A stretch of 64,000 bases of DNA from Owenia fusiformis (taxonomy: Eukaryota; Annelida; Polychaeta; Sabellida; Oweniidae). Under the pieces are notes generated by a model. It was not told the DNA's origin and did not search any database. It worked only from the letters and a program-made list of their open reading frames with translations. Every line of letters starts with the position of its first letter. Positions within the stretch are counted from its first letter, which is position 1. Below, in pieces: positions 1 to 11,907 of the stretch. The translations under genes were made by a program, and so were the position numbers. Location of the stretch: assembly GCA_903813345.2 (NCBI GenBank), contig CAIIXF020000012.1, forward strand, positions 5,765,001 through 5,829,000, in the 5' to 3' direction.

Positions 1-634
1 CTTTGGAAAACCGGAAGTAATGGGTCTGCGCATGCGCAGTGAAATATTGGACAAATTTTGTGCAATGCTCTGACTTAATAAATATATAATCAATAAGGAA
101 GCCTAACTAACACCTCACATAGTTGTACTGCATATATGTTTCTTGTCTTTAGATATGACATGTCAGTTTTTTTCATTTGTTTAATTGATTAACACATTCA
201 GGCATTATAATTGAAAAAAAGAACAGTACATTCATATTTGGTTGTGGCCTAAAGGTCCTGAACAAGAATACATATTTATTCCATTTACTATTTCATTTTT
301 TATACATGTTTTAACATACATATTGAAGTTGTAAATGAGAAGGCAAAATTATATTGGTGCTTTATTTTCAAAATCTATTAAAAATTATCCGTTCTCCAAA
401 AGTGTTATTATTATGCATATACTTTATGTTCTCTTACTATTATTTATTTTTATATTGTTCTTCAAGATCTAATAGTATTGACTTGTTTTTTTCAAATATA
501 AGGTGTCTCTATACTTGCTATGTACCATGCCTCATCATGCCTTGGAGATCGGCTTTCATCGAGGGCGGCACAGACTATTAAAAACATGACACTTGCTATT
601 TTCAACCAGTTGGATGATTTCTGCCAAAAAATGT
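1..634. other. Window edge, no gene seen
   Basis: This AT-rich stretch lies downstream of the terminal exon of the minus-strand ITIH-C-like gene. Short open frames occur on both strands but none shows a domain, splice pairing or codon pattern that I trust. The first 50 bases are more GC-rich and contain a GCGCATGCGC palindrome, which could be the end of a repeat cut by the window edge. Some of this interval may be 3' UTR of the neighbouring gene. Confidence 0.5.
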
Positions 635-3600
635 TTATTTTTCAAGAAAGTCCAGCTTTTTGGTTTGAAACTTCTCAAACTGTTTGTTCAATTTGTACTC
701 ATACATTGGATCCACTTTAAGGCATAGTTTGGAATCTATGTTAACAGGGACCATTATTCCTGACCAGGATATAAAGTCCCCACTCCCTGTAGTTGTGTTT
801 GATCCTTGGATAAACACTGCCTCATTAGCAATGGAGCCTGAAAATGTAATGTTACAATTACAGTGTAGTGACATACATTAAAATTATTCTAATGTGACAA
901 ACTAAAATGGTATCTTTGGAACATTTCTTTTGATATGCAACTCTTTGAAATAAACACCCATTGGTGTTCTGGAAGTTCTCATAAGCTTGTGTTCAATTTA
1001 TCAGATACATGCGATCTTTAATTCACACTTACCCACAATCCCACCTGCTTTCTTTGACAATCCGTTGACTTCACTGATACCAAAATTGAGGAAACTTGTA
1101 TGACGCAACAGGCCTTTACGAATGACATTTACTGTAGTGTCGCCTTCCCTCAAATAAACTTTCGCTTGCTTTCTTGATACAGATATCCACCCAACATCAT
1201 TTGAAATCTCTTGTATGGCCCATCGGATAATCCTGGTAGGTGTCCCAGATTCCTTAATTTTGATGTTTTGTGGTGTTAGTTGTATGACAACGCCACCCAC
1301 TGTGATCGTGAGGTCATTTACATATTCAACCAACTCTGCATTACTGGAATTGCCATCCCCTTCACTGAGTCTAGCAACAATTTCTGAAATAGAATATAAT
1401 TTGTTGTCCCATTTACCGAGTTGGGCCACAAATATCTGATAACAAATATATAATTTGATGTCCCGTTTATCAGTCTATGGCATGGGCCATTTTCCACCGC
1501 TGTATGGGTCAGTTGTAAAATGGCCCGACCTAGTAACCTACATGCATATTTCTCTGTAATTAATCAAAATTAAGGATTAAAGATGGCATGATACTCTAGC
1601 TCATTTGAATATCTACACACCAGTGTCAGTCTCTTTTTTGACGTCCACATCAATATGGAGCAATAGCAATGTGAAGAATTTGGGAAGTTTTCTTAATTAT
1701 CTCAATTTCTCATGAACCATTTTTTTTAAAAATAGGATCATAACGTAATTTAATATCTTGGCATCAAGTTTATTTGATTCATTTGAGTGACCAAAAAGCT
1801 TAAAGGGTAAAAAATCAAAGTGATCACGGCCTTGTGATTTCCAATATTTGATAAAACATTTTTTCACCCAGACTAGGTCCTGACCTACTGGGCCATAATC
1901 CAACCCCATTAAAGATTGATATGTACAAATTACTTAATCAAGTGCCATTAATCTGCTAGTATAGTGTCTTTGTGGTACAGAAGATGTTAGCATATAATAT
2001 TGAGCAGTTCACATACTTTGTAATATTAAAATTGTTGAAATAAGACTAAAGGATTTGCAGTTCTGATATGTCAGTTCACAAGTTCTAGTTAAACAAGGGG
2101 GGGGGGGTATAGCACTCTACTACAAGAGTACAATGTGACACAGTTTACAAGATCTAGAGAACGATATTAACTATTTTTAACCTCACACCTTTCCTACTAT
2201 TTTTCCATCTGATAAAAGTGCTTTGGCATTTAATCATTTTTATAAGAACATATGAGGATATGCTGAATTTAATTGTGATAAGACAATATGTGTGAAATTG
2301 AATAAAGCAGTTAATACGAATTATTACGTTTTGACATATTTCATATGTAGAAACTGCTATGTATATTATTTTTATCCCTCTATTATTCATTTACAATTGA
2401 CTTGTTTCTTTCACCATTATTCAATGTGATTTTATTTCAAAAATAACGTTGTCTAATAATAATAATATGTTGTCTTCTGATAGCTTGTATTCTAAAGCTT
2501 CGTTTTTCTAAAAATAATTATACTTGTACATACAGAATGCATAGTTCATTTACTCAATGGACTTTTATATTGAAGGTGTTGAAATTCAACATCATAATAT
2601 ATTAGTAAACATAAGCCAAACATAAGTATGTGCTAAAACAATAGTCACTAAAACTAAAATAGAAAGATTTTTTTAATGGATATATTGGTGTTATATACTG
2701 TACGATCAACATAACAGATAATAATCAACTTATCCATTCTCATTTACTTTGCACAAGTCATCGGTGATGAGCAAGAAAAGGCTGCAAACAATCATATTCA
2801 ACAAGAAATGCAGATTTGTTTGACTTCCAACCCCATCACAATGGTAAATGCACTATATGTATACTTCAAAAAGAAAGGCAATGTACAAATGTTTAGATTC
2901 CATAGAACTAAAAAACCCGATAGATGCTTATTTGTTGCCTCAATCTAATCACAAAAACAGAGATAAACAGATTTATAGAATAATATTTGCAAGAAATGAC
3001 TTGTTAACAGTGATAAGATGAAAATATGTACACATTATCAGAAGAAATGAAATCATTTCCAAGTGAATCTCTATTAAATTCAATGAATGACATTTCTATT
3101 ATATCATACTGCAAAGGAGATTGTCATTAGAGAGATTTCGTACATCGTGAAAGTACAACTTATAACGTATACTTATACTTATAAGTAAACGTACAAGGTG
3201 TTTCATAATGTGGGCTTTTCGTCAGGAAAGATCTTCTCGGACTGTAATAAATAAAGGTCAAAGGGATGCCATTTGTACTTTCTTGAATTGTAGCATGTTT
3301 AGTTGATCCAAATATGTTTGTCTAGAATAAAATAGGCTCATATATAGTACATAATGTTATAGACCCATCTCTTCTCAAATTGACTTTTTGGAGATGCTCG
3401 TTATGAAACACCCTGTATGTCATTTGTTGAGCTTCTGAATGGGTCGTTTCCAGGAATCGCTAGAACCTACTGGTTTGATTGGTGTTTCAAATTGATGGTT
3501 AAGGTATTTGATTGGATATTGTTCCTATTCAGTCAATTAATTTTTTAAAATGCTTGCGGTCAATTGTTCCACACACATGTAGGTAAAGCTTTATACGGAG

Positions 3601-6600
3601 ATCCAACTGTATACGTTTATCATCTACGTATTTATACCGTTTGTAAGTTCATTGAACTTATACTGATCATGAAAACTTTGAAATAATCAGCTTGTTTATG
3701 TAATGACTCACTTTAAAGGATAATGACTCACTTTAAAGGATCGTGTTTATAATACACTATAATTACTATGACACGGAAGCAAGCATTTAATTATAATGTG
3801 CATAATCTACACGTGCAGATGACAGTGCATTCACAGTCTCTAGTTGATGGAGCTTTTCTATATCGGGAATAGTTATGTTCCATTAAGTACAATTTAAAAT
3901 TGATTTTAGTAAATATAATAGTTCGACAAAACCCTTTAAGTTTATGGCTGGCCATCTGGACCAATGTATCGTCATACTTTTAACGCCGTAAAAACGATTT
4001 TATACGCCGTAAAGAATTACTTTTAACGCCGTTAAAAACGATTTTGTACGCCGTCAAAATTGATTTTTTTACGGCGTCAAAAATAATTATGTACGCGTAA
4101 AAAGTCATTTTGAACGGCGTCAAAAATAATTTTTAACGCCGTAAAAACGATTTTATACGCCGTAAAGAATTACTTTTTACGCCGTTAAAAACGATTTTGT
4201 ACGCCGTTAAAAAGTATAGCTGGCAGCCAATTAAAACCAGCGTTACAATCTGGTATTCATTGAACAAACGAACGTGTATGTTCGACTTACCGACTGATTG
4301 ATATAAATCCAAAACCCTATTTTTCTGTCACTGTACATGTCACATTTATCATTTATATTGGAATTTTTATTTGCCAGACGCATTTGGTTGTATGGAAATC
4401 TCGGGAATTTGATATACATCGAGTTTTCATTGTTTAAACATTTTTTCGCAAATGATTAACAATGTTCTGTACGTTCGCAATTTCGAAAGGCGTAAAAAAA
4501 TCAGTTTTGACGGCGTAAAAAATAATTTTTAACGGCGTAAAAAGTAATTTTTAACGGCGTAAAAAGTAATTTTTAACGGCGTAAAAAATAATTTTTAACG
4601 GCGTAAAAAATAATTTTTAACGGCGTAAAAAAGATTTTTAACGGCGTAAAAAATAATTTCTAACGGCGTAAACAATAATTTCTAACGGCGTAAAAATCGG
4701 TTTTTACGGCGTACAAAATCGTTTTTAACGGCGTAAAAAGTAATTCTTTACGGCGTATACAATCGTTTTTACGGCGTTAAAAATTATTTTTGACGCCGTT
4801 CAAAATGAATTTTAACGGCGTAAAAAATCGTTTTTAACGGCGTAAAAGTAATTCTTTACGGCGTATAAAATCGTTTTTACGGCGTTAAAAGTAGATTTTA
4901 CGGCGTTAAAAGTATGACGATACATTGGTCCAGATGGCCAGCCATATTAAGTTATACGTATACGTATACGTATAAGTTGTACTTTCACTTATGTGCGAAA
5001 TCTCTCTATTCTGCCCCTAAAATGGTTATAATTTTGGAAAGATTGTTGTTAATGACAATTTATTGGCCCTTTGTTATTTTTGACAAATATGGAAAAAGTG
5101 CAGATATTCTGGGATTAGTAAGAGAAAAACGCTTGAAAGTTGCGTGTAGGTGGGCATGTAGGTTCCTTGGGATTTCTTCCATAACAAAGGCATGACAACA
5201 ATACATATGCATACATGTAGTTAAATCTATCCTTTTGGTGTGGGATGACCTTCGTTTTTTATATGAGGAAGGCCCTTCATTTAAAATATTGATACCCGAG
5301 ATAGATGATACTTCCAAAATTTTGTATGAATATACAACTATTGCAATTTTACTGTATAACTAGATTCAACAATATTGAAATATTCATGTACTAGGAGTAA
5401 TCTACACTCAATTTGTATAATCGTGTTTTGTTTAATTGAGTGAATCAGGTCGGGCCATTTTACAATTTTAGTTAAGGTCATGGAATTAGGTCATTTGGGC
5501 CTTTCTCCCATGGAAGCTATGACCTAAATATGAGGTGGAAAATGGCCCATGCCATAGACTGTTTATTGAGCTTAGCCGCAATTTCTGTAATAAAATAAAA
5601 TTTGTTATCCCATTTACTGAGCTTAGCCACAACTTCTTAAAACATAGATATAATTTTTTATTCCCTTTACTGAACTTGGCCACAATTTCTGAAAACAAAG
5701 GTATAATTTAATGTGTCCTTTACTGAGCTTATTAAGTCACACTTTCTGAAATATAAACGGTCAACATATTTGGATTTTGCATAATAGACAAAACATCTTT
5801 AGTCCTGTATTTTTAAATAACATACACTTGTACAGAACCGACATGGTCAATTGATCATCTATCTCCCCAGTTTTAAAACTATCAAGTGCTACAAACAGTT
5901 GGAAATTGGAAAAATACTTAACACGCTGTTGAAAATCTGTTTGCAACCATTTGTCAGGATAAAACATTTTGACTACTCAATAATGAAAAAGTAAGTTAAT
6001 TTTATTTTCCCTACGCTTGAAATTCCCATCCCTTATGACTTTCGAAAATCTCAGTATTTTATCTCTTATTAAATAAGTTGTTCAATAAATACAAATCCTC
6101 TGAACAGTTCATATAAGAAGTTATTGAATGACCCCCAATATACTCACCAATTCCAAAATCATCCAGAAATAAATAAGATTTCCCTTGTTCACCAATAAAG
6201 TCATAGCAAAAGTTCTTGTCTGATCCTGTTATAGATTGGCTTATATGAGGATCTCCACATATCGTCACGCCTGATTGGTTTGGTCTGCAGTTTGGTTTGC
6301 CTGAAAAGGATAATTTTGTGTGTATGAATGAATATGAATGTACATGTGTCAGAGAAAAAGGCCAGCAGTTATTGAAAGAGCTCAGCAAGCAAAATAAATT
6401 ATATAAGAGTGCACTGATCGGTCAAGGATTGTTTAATTTACCACCTAGACCTAGGTAGATTTCTACTTACTGTACCCACCAACCATGGTCTGCATTTTGC
6501 AACATTGGGATATCATCGTATCACCTTTTTAGAGATCAAAAGATCAAAGCTTCTGAACCGAATATTCGACTTCAGACTCGAAATAGTCTGAAAATCTCAT

Positions 6601-9600
6601 ATTAGATATCGTTGAACTTAAAAAACGTTTTTGTAGACCAACACAGATATCTCAAAAATAGGTCAAAATACTTTCTGACTGCAAAAAAGGCTGGCACTCT
6701 ATCCATTTTCTTCGCTAATGTTAAAATCCAAATTATTAACTGAAATGGAGTGTCAGAAGTACCCTCGCCAATTGGTGTCCGAATGTTGAATTAATCTAGC
6801 CTTAGACTATAAGAGGTCCTCATCTTTCGATGACTAGCAGTAATTTCTTTTGAATCCAATCTGTGAGTTTCAATTCATTTTTAGGCACCAATGACTTAAT
6901 ATTGAGATATCATCACATCGCTTTTTGAGATTTAAAAACACCATTTAATTATAACTGGGAGTCGGAGTCAAATTCAGAGTCTTGATAACTTTTTTTATTT
7001 GGCAATCATTCGATAAGAGAAATTGAAAAGAACTGACCATGCTCATAACATCAAAGATATTTATAGACAGTAAAATTTAGTCTCAAGTGATGTGGGACAC
7101 ACAAAAGTCAGTCCGAAGTTAACCCTTAAATGGATTTTGGGGTCACATTCTTTGCAATAATTTTTGTCAGAAATAATCATTCAATCTACATGAAAATTCA
7201 TCTTATCTTTAAATAATCTATTTCCCTTCAGATAAAACAAACCAGATGTAAATCGCATGATGACTTTGTGTACTACCTTAGACAAAAGAACATCAGTATC
7301 ACTATTCAAATAGTATTTTCTAAATATTTACCAGGCTCGTTTGCACAGTCGGCGTTATCCCTGCACCTATGGCATACACAATAAAGGAAATACATGTTTT
7401 TCTAAATATTTACCAGGCTCATTTGCACAGTCGGCGTTATCCCTGCACCTATGGCATACACAATCAACACAAACGTTCGGACAGTTACTGTCATCAAAAC
7501 ATTCGTAACCTGAAACATTGTAGGAAATTATACAACTATTCAAATTTAAGTATATGTTGAAGATGAGGATTCAAATCTTAGAACAGTAAGAGTGCAAACC
7601 AAAAAAGTATTTCAAAATGTATTTCAACCTGTTTTTTATCATTCAACAGTACAAAGCTACCATGAAGTATACAAAGGAAGAGACTGATAAAATGACACTC
7701 CATTTATGCACACATCGTATGAAATCAATTAACTGAAGCTGAAAAACATATAGTTTTCAATACAGGAATTTCTTTTACTCTCATATGATCTTTGATTATT
7801 TTTTATTTGTGAAGTATCACATTTTAACTGATTTGCCGTAGTTTTTAGAATTTTTAAAATCTTTTTTTTTGTAAAATGACACATACCAATAGGTAATACT
7901 GTTAATTTATATGTTAGATACTGTTTTAAATCTTCATAGAACTGGATAGAGCCTTGTATTTTTGTTTTTAGCGCCAAATCCTCATCAGCCACAGATTGTT
8001 CAAGTACATCTAACACGGATTGGAAAAAATTAATGTCTTCATTGATAGTTGTAAGATGATTATTGATGATTTGCACTTCAGCTTTCCTTGCCTCACATGA
8101 ACCCAAATCAGTGAGGAAATAGCAGTTTTCTTAATTCAAATACTCCCGCCATAAGTTATACCTGATCCCAGTTGGATTGAAAAGAGTTGTTGTTAATTTT
8201 GTTGCCTTATCTGCGTCATTTCCCTATAAAAAGAAGTTATGAATATAATTGTAAGTAGGGTGACCTAAACAGAGAACCCTGCTACCATTTCCATAAAAAT
8301 GACTTCAATAATACTGATATATATATTTTATTGACTCTCTGATGTCATTACAATTAGGCATTAAAAAACTAAGCCTACAATCTACAAAACGGACCTAAGG
8401 CTAAACTAACTACTGAATACAAAAATAAAGTTGTTATAAAATACAATGCTAAACCGTAGAAGTATAGCTAATGGAGCTCTCCATGAGTGGTTGTACATAA
8501 AATTTACTTGATGTTTTATGTTTGGGATTTATTACACTGTCAAGTTTCTCTTTTCAAGTTAATACTTGCGTTTCACTAAAATTGCATGTAATGGAGATAT
8601 TTACTGGTGCATCTGTAACATTAACTTGATGTTTTGTATAATTGGGAATTGCTACACTCTGGAATTGCTGTTTTTCTAGTTAATACTTACAACGATTGTG
8701 TTTGTTATATCATCTGAAGTGTATGTAATGGAGATGGTTTCAGCCCTGATAATAAATTGAGTATTGCAAAGATTAGGCTGACCTGCAACACAAAAAGGCA
8801 TTAACAGTGAATGACTTGAATGGGGGGAGGGGGATGTTAGGGTAATACTTAGGAAAGATATAGGAGGAACTTAGCAGATGACATGGACTAGTATATGGTT
8901 GAAAGGCTTCTCAATGAAATAGAGTTGCAGGCATGGAGATGTAAATGATTTGACTGGGAGGATGTGTGAGGGTCATACTTAAGGAAGGTGGAACTTGGCT
9001 GATGACATGGGAGTGGTATTTAACTAAAGGACTTCTCAATGGGATAGAGTTGCAGGCATGGAGATGTAAATGACATGACTGGGAAGATGTGTGAGAGTCA
9101 TACTGAAAGAAGGTGGAACTTGGCTGATGACATGGGAGTGGTATATGGCTGAAAGGCGTCTCAATGGGATAGAGTTGCAGGCATGGAGATGTAAGCTTTG
9201 AATTATAATCATTGTCAGGATATTGTGTAATTTTTTAAAATGTTATAAAGTTAAAAACAAAGAGATAAAAATTGATTATGAAATTATTAGATTAACCTAC
9301 CTTGTAGGCATCCACAGCTTGAACAATCACAGCTTGGTGTTGCAGATGAATCCTGAGAGCAAATTATTGTGAAAGGGCAATCGGGACAGATCCCACTATC
9401 GCAAGTTATATCTAGAATAAAACAAATAAATCCTGATAGCAAGTTATTGTATAAGGGTAATTGGGACAAATTCCACTATTGCATCTTATATAGAGAATAA
9501 AACAAATAATGTTTCATATGAACCCTGAAAGCAGTTATTGTATCAGGGCAATTGGGACAGATCCCACTATCACATATATCTAGAATAAAACAAATAATTA

Positions 9601-9839
9601 ATGTGAATCTTGAATGCATGATATTGTCAAATAATTAATGTGAATCCTGAATGCAATTTATTGTATAAGGCCAATTGGAACAAATCCCACTGTAGCATGT
9701 TAAATCTAGAATGAAACAAATAATCAATATGAATCCTGAAATTGCTTTGTTTCGTATTCTTTGCACAGATATACTCACCTTCACACCTTATGCAAGGTGC
9801 CAGATATAGTAATGTTCCTATTATTAGAAACATTAACAT
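635..9839 (-). CDS. Secreted cysteine-rich protein with ITIH C-terminal / VWD-like domain, 9 exons, 442 aa
   Basis: Exons in gene order: 9839-9779, 9411-9301, 8782-8691, 8223-8162, 8086-7887, 7509-7414, 6300-6148, 1383-1033, 837-635. Each is bounded by AG/GT, the phases agree (1,1,0,2,1,1,1,1) and the total is 1329 bp. The ATG at 9839 starts a hydrophobic signal peptide (about residues 1-18); an in-frame stop lies upstream. Residues 19-60 are Cys-rich, 110-175 are probably helical, 177-207 hold eight Cys, and 209-442 resemble the ITIH heavy-chain C-terminus: CGDPH at 222-226, FCYDF at 238-242, then NFGISEVNGLSKKAGGIVG, matching the FLGFYV...GLLGQF region of that family. The VIT and VWA domains of true ITIH proteins are absent, so the ligand is unknown. 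The exon 4/5 junction (72-bp intron) is the least certain. An AATAAA overlaps the stop codon. The large intron 6147-1384 carries a 4.1-kb element. Confidence 0.72.
1366..1465. repeat. Degraded tandem copies of the exon 8 acceptor region, left part
   Basis: The start of exon 8 of the ITIH-C-like gene (CAACAATTTCTGAAAT on the plus strand) is followed by a weaker copy of the same sequence with a period near 60 bp. More copies sit at 5567-5760 on the far side of the 4.1-kb element. The array must have existed before that element inserted. Confidence 0.6.
3194..3415. mobile_element. 222-bp Tc1/mariner-type MITE
   Basis: The ends read CAAGGTGTTTCATAA and TTATGAAACACCCTG, an inverted pair with one mismatch, flanked by TA on both sides (3192-3193, 3416-3417). 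There is no coding potential. The size and TA target fit a mariner-class MITE. Confidence 0.65.
3945..4944. mobile_element. 1000-bp TA-flanked element built of ACGGCGTAAAA motifs
   Basis: Terminal inverted repeats are identical over 49 bp, starting TGGCTGGCCATCTGGACCAA, with TA at 3943-3944 and 4945-4946. Nearly all of the left 280 bp and right 440 bp consist of a roughly 20-bp unit centred on ACGGCGTAAAA (or its complement TTTTACGCCGT), in the complementary orientation on the two sides, around an approximately 250-bp spacer (4230-4480). There is no open frame. The structure would fold into a long imperfect hairpin. The TA target points to a Tc1/mariner-type mobiliser. Confidence 0.8.
5562..5760. 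repeat. Degraded tandem copies of the exon 8 acceptor region, right part
   Basis: At least three units of about 60 bp resemble the intron/exon 8 boundary of the ITIH-C-like gene. In one unit the minus strand reads EIVAKFSKG, against EIVARLSEG in the real exon. They lack the rest of the exon and are unlikely to be spliced usefully. This array is the continuation of 1366-1465, split by the 4.1-kb insertion. Confidence 0.6.
7319..7464. repeat. 82-bp tandem duplication across the exon 6 donor site
   Basis: The sequence TCTAAATATTTACCAGGCTC and about 45 following bases occur at 7319 and 7401, nearly identical. The second copy contains the 3' part of exon 6 of the ITIH-C-like gene with its GT donor. 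The first repeats the same donor inside the intron and could act as an alternative donor context. Confidence 0.75.
8565..8690. repeat. Degenerate copy of exon 3 and flanking intron
   Basis: Downstream of exon 3 (8691-8782) lies a weaker copy containing TAATACTTGCG...TGTAATGGAGATATTTACTGG, matching TAATACTTACAACG...TGTAATGGAGATGGTTTCAG of the real exon. The donor GT and reading frame are decayed. It is an old tandem duplicate. Confidence 0.5.
8820..9195. repeat. Tandem array, about three units of 115-125 bp, in intron 2
   Basis: Three units share GGCATGGAGATGTAAATGA, then a GTGTGAG...GTCATACT segment, then GATGACATGGGAGTGGTAT and CTCAATGGGATAGAGTTGCA. No exon sequence is included. They lie in the intron between exons 2 and 3 of the ITIH-C-like gene. 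Confidence 0.7.
9412..9740. repeat. Three decayed tandem copies of exon 2
   Basis: Between exons 1 and 2 of the ITIH-C-like gene there are three further copies of the 5' half of exon 2 plus flanking intron, about 85-105 bp each. On the minus strand two copies keep the TCTAG acceptor and still translate as relatives of the exon (for example TCYSGICSN and DSGICPNCP), but they lose cysteines and hit stops. They look like pseudo-exons. Confidence 0.65.
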
Positions 9840-10321
9840 TGTGCTCAACTTTAAAATTGTGACTTTATTCAAAGATGATCAAGTGAAGAGTGGTGTGATT
9901 TTAAGCTTTATTAAACATAGTACCCCTTCCCGATTTATGACTAGTTTATCAAGATATCAGATATCATGGACACGTGTTGCCACTGTTTCAAAATATAAGA
10001 ATAGAGGCTTTGTTATGTAGCTTTCAAATCTATCTTTTAATCAAGTTTTCTTTTTCATTCATACAATGGGGTGCAACATTTTGCTATCGAGCTTTAAACT
10101 CTTTGTTCTCTATTTCAATTTATACAATAGTATGCAACATGTTGCTATCAAGCTAAAATATCTTTGAATAAAATTAGTTGTTCAAAGTGAGCTGTCAATC
10201 ATCTAACAGAACTGTCAGTCATTATTATGAGAGAGTCAATCACCTCAAATCACATTCAGTCATATTAAAGAAATGCTAATAATTTTAGAGTGATTCATTT
10301 TCCATTATAATTTGTAACAAA

Positions 10322-11545
10322 CTAGGCACGCAGTTTGAAACTCTGACAAACTGCACGCATATTTCAAAATGTGAGACGGGGAGGACACGACTCCCAAAAA
10401 GAGCCAAAATACGAAAAATACAAGGTTAGTCTCGTTCTAAAGATAGTACCATTCTGTGAAGATGAACTTAATTTACTCAAAGTACTCAATGTTTTTCCCG
10501 ATGTAAACCTAGTTATCTCAATATAAGGGTCTTAAGTAACTTCTGTGTTCAAAATTTACAGTGTAAAGTTATATCTATGTCTTTTTATCGTCATTTGCCG
10601 TTTATTCAGCCATTGTGTCTGTGTATGCTAGAATATATAGGATCACTCCATCTGATTAAAACAGCAAAGTTTGTGTTCAAAACGATAATACGCCATAAAC
10701 GTGATTTAATTTTAAACATTTTTCTTGTCAAACTGCGCGCCTATATTCACATGTATTTCCCAAACTGCGTGCCTAATATTTCAAAACTGCTTGCCTATCC
10801 AAGCTTGTTTTGTATTATTAGAAAACATAAGCGCCATACAAGGCACATATGTGTCTAATAGTAGAACCCCATAATTGAAACACTATGAGAGTCCATCCAC
10901 CAAGATGGTGATCTGAAAATAAATGTTTTTTTCGTTCCCAACTTAATTGTCACTTCTATTATACATTTTGACTTTCAATATGAAAATCTCATAAAATCTG
11001 ACGATAAAGCAAAATTTCCAAAGCTACATCGAAAACACCTACACGTACCTCTGTAGAAATTCCAATGATAATATGTAATTTTAATAGTGTATGCGCACAG
11101 ATTGTAATTTCTGGCTAAAATAGGCGCGCAGTTTGTGGTTTATTTCTTTTAATCTCCTGATTATCTGTTTTATTTCGAAATATTTTGAATTAAACATGAT
11201 AAATGTGTAAGGAATTAAATATAAAACGAGTCTAAAGTATTTGTCATTTATGTTTAAAGTGCTAGATCGATTTACGTATAAATTCCCATTAAATCAGTGA
11301 CGAAAATGCCATTAATCTGCTTATGTTTTAAAACTAAGATTCATTTGCACACAGTTTTTGCTAGTATTTGCAAGATTCGTATATTCGCCACAGAATGAAC
11401 GCATTGAACAAGAAAACAATGCAGGATAAATGTCTTTAAATAACGTTTCAAAATACAGACTCCAACTTAAATGATCCAATGTTCTTAGGCACGCAGTTTG
11501 TGATCGAAACAAACTGCGCGCCTAAGTAGGCGCGCAGCTTGACAT
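10322..11545. repeat. Dispersed block with repeated TAGGCRCGCAGTTTG motif in both orientations
   Basis: The motif TAGGCACGCAGTTTG or its complement CAAACTGCGCGCCTA occurs at about 10323, 10350, 10735, 10770, 10790, 11114, 11488, 11508 and 11527, within a sequence that is otherwise AT-rich. The first and last copies could be ends of one element of about 1.2 kb, but I could not find a target duplication. The style resembles the ACGGCG element at 3945-4944. Confidence 0.5.
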
Positions 11546-11730
11546 GGGCACCGTGTTATGCCAAAATGTTGCAAAAAGAGAATTTACCTTTTATTATATA
11601 CACACAAGAGCACACAAAGAGTGTTGAATTTGCATAATTACAATACATGGAATAAGTGTTCTTATGACAAGCCCGAAGTAATGGTAAAATATGGTAATTA
11701 AAATATGGTAATGGTAATTAAGCTAAGCTT

Positions 11731-11907
11731 GTATTTGCGAATGCAACTAACGCCTGTCGGGTACCGGATTAACCTACTATTTTATGATCAACTCATTTAG
11801 ATATAAATGGAATAGTGACAGGTGCTATTCAAATTTAAATGAGTTGCCAATAAAACAGTAGGTTAATCCGGTAGCCGACAGCCGTTAGTTGCATTCGCGA
11901 ATACAAT
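11731..11907. mobile_element. 177-bp hairpin MITE
   Basis: The arms read GCGAATGCAACTAACGCCTG and its complement, followed by a second matching block GGTACCGGATTAACCTACTA, so almost the full length folds into one hairpin with a loop of about 70 bp. No coding capacity. The target duplication is unclear. Confidence 0.65.

Larger units (their letters stand above)
1471..5561. mobile_element. 4.1-kb non-autonomous foldback-like element, 28-bp TIR, TTTAT target duplication
   Basis: The ends are perfect inverted repeats of 28 bp beginning CAGTCTATGGCATGGGCCAT, flanked by TTTAT at 1466-1470 and at 5562-5566. Further inward, the motif TTGTAAAATGGCCCGACCT recurs in inverted orientation (1513-1531 and 5449-5467). 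A second inverted pair lies at about 3130-3185 and 4953-5012 (AAAGTACAACTTATA). No transposase frame is visible, so it would depend on an enzyme supplied elsewhere. CAG ends with 5-6 bp duplications fit some hAT groups, but class assignment is a guess. Two younger elements (3194-3415, 3945-4944) are nested inside. Confidence 0.75.

Noticed and set aside
4914-5195. 93-aa plus-strand frame at the right end of the ACGGCG element
   Set aside because: Starts inside a transposon terminal repeat and continues through the arm of another; no protein similarity.
9627-9872. Longer minus-strand frame starting at 9872 over the signal-peptide exon
   Set aside because: The codon at 9872 is TTG, with an in-frame stop just upstream; the first ATG is at 9839, and the frame leaves the exon at the GT donor 9778.
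10577-10858. 93-aa plus-strand frame
   Set aside because: Runs through the CGCGCAGTTTG repeat block; AT-driven composition and no domain.
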